Below, piece by piece: positions 62,048 through 64,000 of a DNA stretch of 64,000 nucleotides. This stretch comes from Sacculina carcini (taxonomy: Eukaryota > Arthropoda > Thecostraca > Sacculinidae), in contig OU696574.1 of NCBI GenBank assembly GCA_916048095.2, positions 1,377,501-1,441,500 on the forward strand, written 5' to 3'. The position numbers and the translations under genes were made by a program. Position 1 is the stretch's first letter; each line of letters opens with the position of its first letter. Below the pieces are notes generated by a model. The model did not search any database. It saw only the letters and a program-made list of their open reading frames with translations, and was not told where the DNA came from.

Positions 62048-64000
62048 TCACCGTTTCGATACCTGTGATGTAGATGCATCTGAATTCAAAAGGCTATTGC
62101 CGCTGAGTACCACAAAGGGAGATTGAAGTTGTTTCTGTTTCTCCTGTAGTCGGGAAAGTGTATTGAGAGGAGTGTCAGTGGAGTTCATCTGAGCCATCAA
62201 TCGCTCCTCTTTGAACTTTTTCTCGCGTTTCTCGGTCTTAATCTTGCCAGAGCCCTTGCCGTGGAATTTGTGCGACAGATATCTGAATGCCTCTTTGGGA
62301 CACAACAGCCTTCCTTGATCGTCAATGTATTCCAGATGAATGTCCGGCTTGTAGTTCTTTTTCTCGTGGAATTCTGACGACGGTCCGCTGTAGAAGTCGC
62401 CACCTCGACCTCTGCGACCTCGATCTTCATCGGCACCGCTCTTGTCATCAATCGAGTAGTTTTGAGCGCGCAAATGGGACAACACTTGCTGACTGACTCC
62501 CTTGCGACCCGGCTCTTTATCTACATAGCCTTTCTTCATGGCCAATTTAAGGGCCCCAGCGAGACCGCTTCCTACCTCCGGCTCTTCGTCGAGAATGACA
62601 CTCGTCTCCTGCTGGCTTTCAGCCGCGGCTTCAGTGGTCGAGTCGTCCACAATCTCGGACCACGCGCCGCCGGCAGACTCTTGTTCTGATAATTGATTCT
62701 GGGAAGACGCTTCTCGCTCCAGTTCAGCAAAGTTAGCTGTGCTCTCGTCCCGGTTACCGGCCAGACCATACGTAGGAATATCACCAAGCGATCGACAAAA
62801 CTCCGCGGTTGTGTTCAGCACAATGTTGTTAGATGAATCCGTCGCTTGTTCATCGCCAGATTCTTCTGCGGGCTCGCTTTTAATTACCATATTCACAAAA
62901 CTTTCCTGCTTATTTACACCGCCGTTTTTCTGCCTCATATTACCGACTTGTTTCAACCGCTTGGTGCGCTCGATGGCTTGGTTAACACGAATATCAGCAC
63001 CATCGTCAGGCTCCAGCTTAACTCCTGTGAGATCCTCAGTCGGGACTGTGTCATCGGTGATGGCCGGCATCGGATCTTCGTCGCTGTCCTGACCTGCCAG
63101 TTCCATTTTGACTTCAGGATTATCATTCGTTTCCTGTGTTGTTCGCCTTCCCAAATGCTGCGAAGCTTCGTCAGCCAAAGGTAGAAGATCATCGGCTTTC
63201 AGTGTTTTGACCTTTTTGCGCACTTTACGAACTTTTTTCTTGACTCGCTTGAACGAAGTCATCTCCTCTTCTGTGTAGAAATCTAACGCGATCCTAGGAG
63301 CAGCCATTTGCAATGATTGAGTCACTCTTTCGCGCAGCTTTCTTTCTATATCCTCCATTGTATTAGCGGTCGAAATGTTGGTTGTGGACCGATTCGCTCG
63401 AACGTTCTGAGTGTCACTTTCGTGACTATGACCAATTACAAAAGAGCTGCGCTGCGGGCCGTTAAGCTCTTCATCGTACTGACTGAGAAGGGTTTTTGGA
63501 CGGTAATTTCCCTCTTCGTCCCATGCATTGTCATCGTCCGGTTGATAGCCAAGCTTCGTTTTGCGAATGTTGACATTCTTCTCGTGATGCTCATCATCCA
63601 CCATATTCACATTGACAAGAACGTCACCGTGTTCTTCATCTAGAACATCCCGGTCTTCCAGAGTAAGAACAACCTCACGACCCTCTTTGATACGACCCGT
63701 GCTATGGGCAACCGTCATACCTACGATGTCCGCTGAGGAATAAGCAGCCGATGACGCAATTTTAGCATCCTCCTCCACCAGAGATCCGATACCGAATTCA
63801 GTATCCAAATCGTCCAGCATCGCCGCTCGCTTGGCAGCCAGTTCCTTCTCGTGAACAATTTTGCGAGATTTCTGCACCCAAGCGGACGCGGATTCCTCTT
63901 CTCCCATGTCAGCCGCCCCAAGACGGCCAACACTGGACAGCTTTGTTTCGATCTCACGCTGCTGCCGACGAGACTTCAGCTTTTCCCGCACAGTTTCAGT
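62048..64000 (-). CDS. SART1: SART1/Snu66, tri-snRNP protein (N-terminus beyond the window)
   Basis: An open frame of about 650 codons runs to the window edge without an initiating ATG, so it is partial. It matches SART1 in order: SAWVQKSRKIVHEKELAAKR, DLDTEFGIGSLVEE, LTLEDRDVLDEE, DVLVNVNMVDDEH, LLSQYDEELNG, EEEMTSFKRVKKKVRKVRKK, NTTAEFCRSLGDIPTYGLAG, ILDEEPEVGSGLAGALKLA, PDIHLEYIDDQGRLLCPKEA, SHKFHGKGSGKIKTEKRE, STDTPLNTLSRLQEKQ and FVVLSGNSLL. Family role: the 110K component of U4/U6.U5 tri-snRNP, needed to form the precatalytic spliceosome. No introns are seen in this part. The stop is at 62048-62050; a further 3' exon spliced from the CAG|GTATCG just before it cannot be excluded. Confidence 0.95.
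   Translation of the reverse strand, partial: TETVREKLKSRRQQREIETKLSSVGRLGAADMGEEESASAWVQKSRKIVHEKELAAKRAAMLDDLDTEFGIGSLVEEDAKIASSAAYSSADIVGMTVAHSTGRIKEGREVVLTLEDRDVLDEEHGDVLVNVNMVDDEHHEKNVNIRKTKLGYQPDDDNAWDEEGNYRPKTLLSQYDEELNGPQRSSFVIGHSHESDTQNVRANRSTTNISTANTMEDIERKLRERVTQSLQMAAPRIALDFYTEEEMTSFKRVKKKVRKVRKKVKTLKADDLLPLADEASQHLGRRTTQETNDNPEVKMELAGQDSDEDPMPAITDDTVPTEDLTGVKLEPDDGADIRVNQAIERTKRLKQVGNMRQKNGGVNKQESFVNMVIKSEPAEESGDEQATDSSNNIVLNTTAEFCRSLGDIPTYGLAGNRDESTANFAELEREASSQNQLSEQESAGGAWSEIVDDSTTEAAAESQQETSVILDEEPEVGSGLAGALKLAMKKGYVDKEPGRKGVSQQVLSHLRAQNYSIDDKSGADEDRGRRGRGGDFYSGPSSEFHEKKNYKPDIHLEYIDDQGRLLCPKEAFRYLSHKFHGKGSGKIKTEKREKKFKEERLMAQMNSTDTPLNTLSRLQEKQKQLQSPFVVLSGNSLLNSDASTSQVSKR

Overview
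This is nuclear DNA from an animal, most likely an arthropod. The genes have introns with GT-AG splice sites, and the coding content includes an Arrowhead/Lhx6/8 LIM-homeobox gene, two Gq-type (rhabdomeric) opsins of arthropod character and a secreted protein with group-7-mite-allergen-like domains. A short interstitial CCTAA/TTAGG tract has the arthropod telomere sequence. Species and class (crustacean, chelicerate, myriapod or insect) cannot be fixed from the window. The non-coding DNA is packed with (CA/TG)n microsatellites, minisatellites, truncated LINEs, a tRNA-derived SINE and several MITE families.

Layout: 0.2-7.7 kb, Arrowhead/Lhx6/8 gene (+, five exons). 7.7-13.2 kb, no gene seen, mostly microsatellites and a 14-bp minisatellite. 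13.2-21.1 kb, ATF6 (-, seven exons), with a LINE reverse transcriptase in one intron. 22.6-27.7 kb, SMNDC1/SPF30 (+, six exons), divergent from ATF6. 28.3-30.7 kb, a single-exon M13 (neprilysin-family) protein that has lost its catalytic motif (-). 31.9-42.9 kb, an eight-exon secreted protein with two TULIP/group-7-allergen-like domains (-), whose introns carry large 51-bp and 8-bp tandem arrays. 45.3-53.8 kb, two convergent opsin paralogs with identical exon lengths (9, 175 and 953 nt). 55.3-58.3 kb, TRMT112 (-, four exons). 59.2-60.9 kb, a single-exon KICSTOR subunit KICS2 homolog (-). 62.0-64.0 kb, SART1/Snu66 (-), cut by the window end.

Functionally this is a mix of housekeeping genes (SMNDC1 and SART1 in splicing, TRMT112 in methyltransferase support, KICS2 in mTORC1 nutrient sensing, ATF6 in ER stress) and lineage genes (opsins, dead M13 protein, double-TULIP protein). 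They do not form one pathway; only the opsins are obvious relatives.

The most unusual signals are: (i) TG repeats on the sense strand close upstream of a majority of 3' splice sites; (ii) MITEs sitting within about 30 bp of splice donors; (iii) the inverted opsin pair with a shared three-codon first exon and a shared TAATCY-plus-TATA upstream layout; (iv) the degenerate M13 protein; (v) the two-domain TULIP protein. Exon joins were made by hand from splice motifs, reading phase and family similarity; no alignment or transcript data were available.
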